Positions 14,227-14,309 of a DNA stretch of 14,309 bases are shown here, piece by piece. Under the pieces are notes generated by a model. The model did not search any database and had not been told where the DNA came from. It was given only the letters and a program-made list of their open reading frames with translations. This DNA is from Peptococcaceae bacterium (GTDB lineage: Bacteria > Bacillota > DSM-12270 > Thermacetogeniales > Thermacetogeniaceae), in contig PLQY01000010.1 in NCBI GenBank assembly GCA_003160265.1, forward strand, positions 820 to 15,128. The letters are read 5' to 3'. The position numbers and the translations under genes are program-made. The first letter of the stretch is position 1; each line of letters opens with the position of its first letter.

Positions 14227-14309
14227 GTCGTTATAAAAAACGGCGCACTTTTTTTGGTTCTTCCGGCTTTTCGACCAGATGTCCGGATCCGGTAAGACCT
14301 CTCTTCGGA

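Noticed and set aside
14231..14308. Possible C-terminal end of a minus-strand gene at the right edge (25 codons then TAA)
   Set aside because: It is too short to recognise, and another minus frame is open through the same bases. It cannot be supported without sequence beyond the window.
14011..14309. Minus-strand frame open through the hairpin region
   Set aside because: It runs through two perfect hairpins and the sigma-54 promoter and has no recognisable protein features.

Overview
The window reads as a chromosomal segment of an anaerobic, fairly GC-rich Firmicute of the class Clostridia (Peptococcaceae/Moorella-like). This is inferred from the gene content, strong AGGAGG-type ribosome binding sites, a T-box riboswitch, a sigma-54-type promoter and a serS/tRNA-Ser/tRNA-Arg arrangement. 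No species can be named from the sequence alone. Almost every well supported gene lies on the minus strand. The exceptions are in the leftmost 1.9 kb, which looks like accessory DNA.

Left end (1-1970): the C-terminal tail of an unidentified, possibly transposase, ORF; two terminator-like hairpins that face the minus direction although no minus-strand gene precedes them; two small plus-strand genes of unknown function (450-914 and 942-1454); and the C-terminal catalytic half of a tyrosine recombinase (1503-1871) that has lost its N-terminus. The recombinase remnant lies about 100 bp from the 3' end of a tRNA-Arg gene, as expected for a decayed integrative element.

Middle (1971-6820): a tRNA-Ser(UGA)/tRNA-Arg(ACG) pair with its own promoter, preceded by an operon of three genes: class V aminotransferase, serA, serS. 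The operon starts at a strong promoter near 6789-6818 and is preceded by a T-box leader whose features (UCC specifier, TGGC antiterminator bulge matching a G discriminator) point to tRNA-Ser. Serine synthesis and serine charging are therefore probably controlled together by uncharged tRNA-Ser.

Right (6887-14309): a compact five-gene minus-strand operon. In transcription order it encodes a fold-type II PLP enzyme, an Asp/Glu racemase/maleate isomerase-type protein, a PreA/dihydroorotate-dehydrogenase-like flavoprotein with two [4Fe-4S] motifs, a DUF6282-type metallohydrolase, and a fused [2Fe-2S]/molybdopterin hydroxylase of the xanthine dehydrogenase family. A textbook -24/-12 sigma-54 promoter lies about 100 bp upstream of the first gene. 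The enzyme types together (ring hydroxylation, ring reduction, hydrolytic opening, isomerisation or decarboxylation, PLP-dependent elimination) suggest inducible anaerobic breakdown of a nitrogen heterocycle. The substrate is not evident. This operon is the best candidate in the window for an undescribed system. Upstream of it (14100-14230) are two nested hairpins that share a GAATACCT motif.
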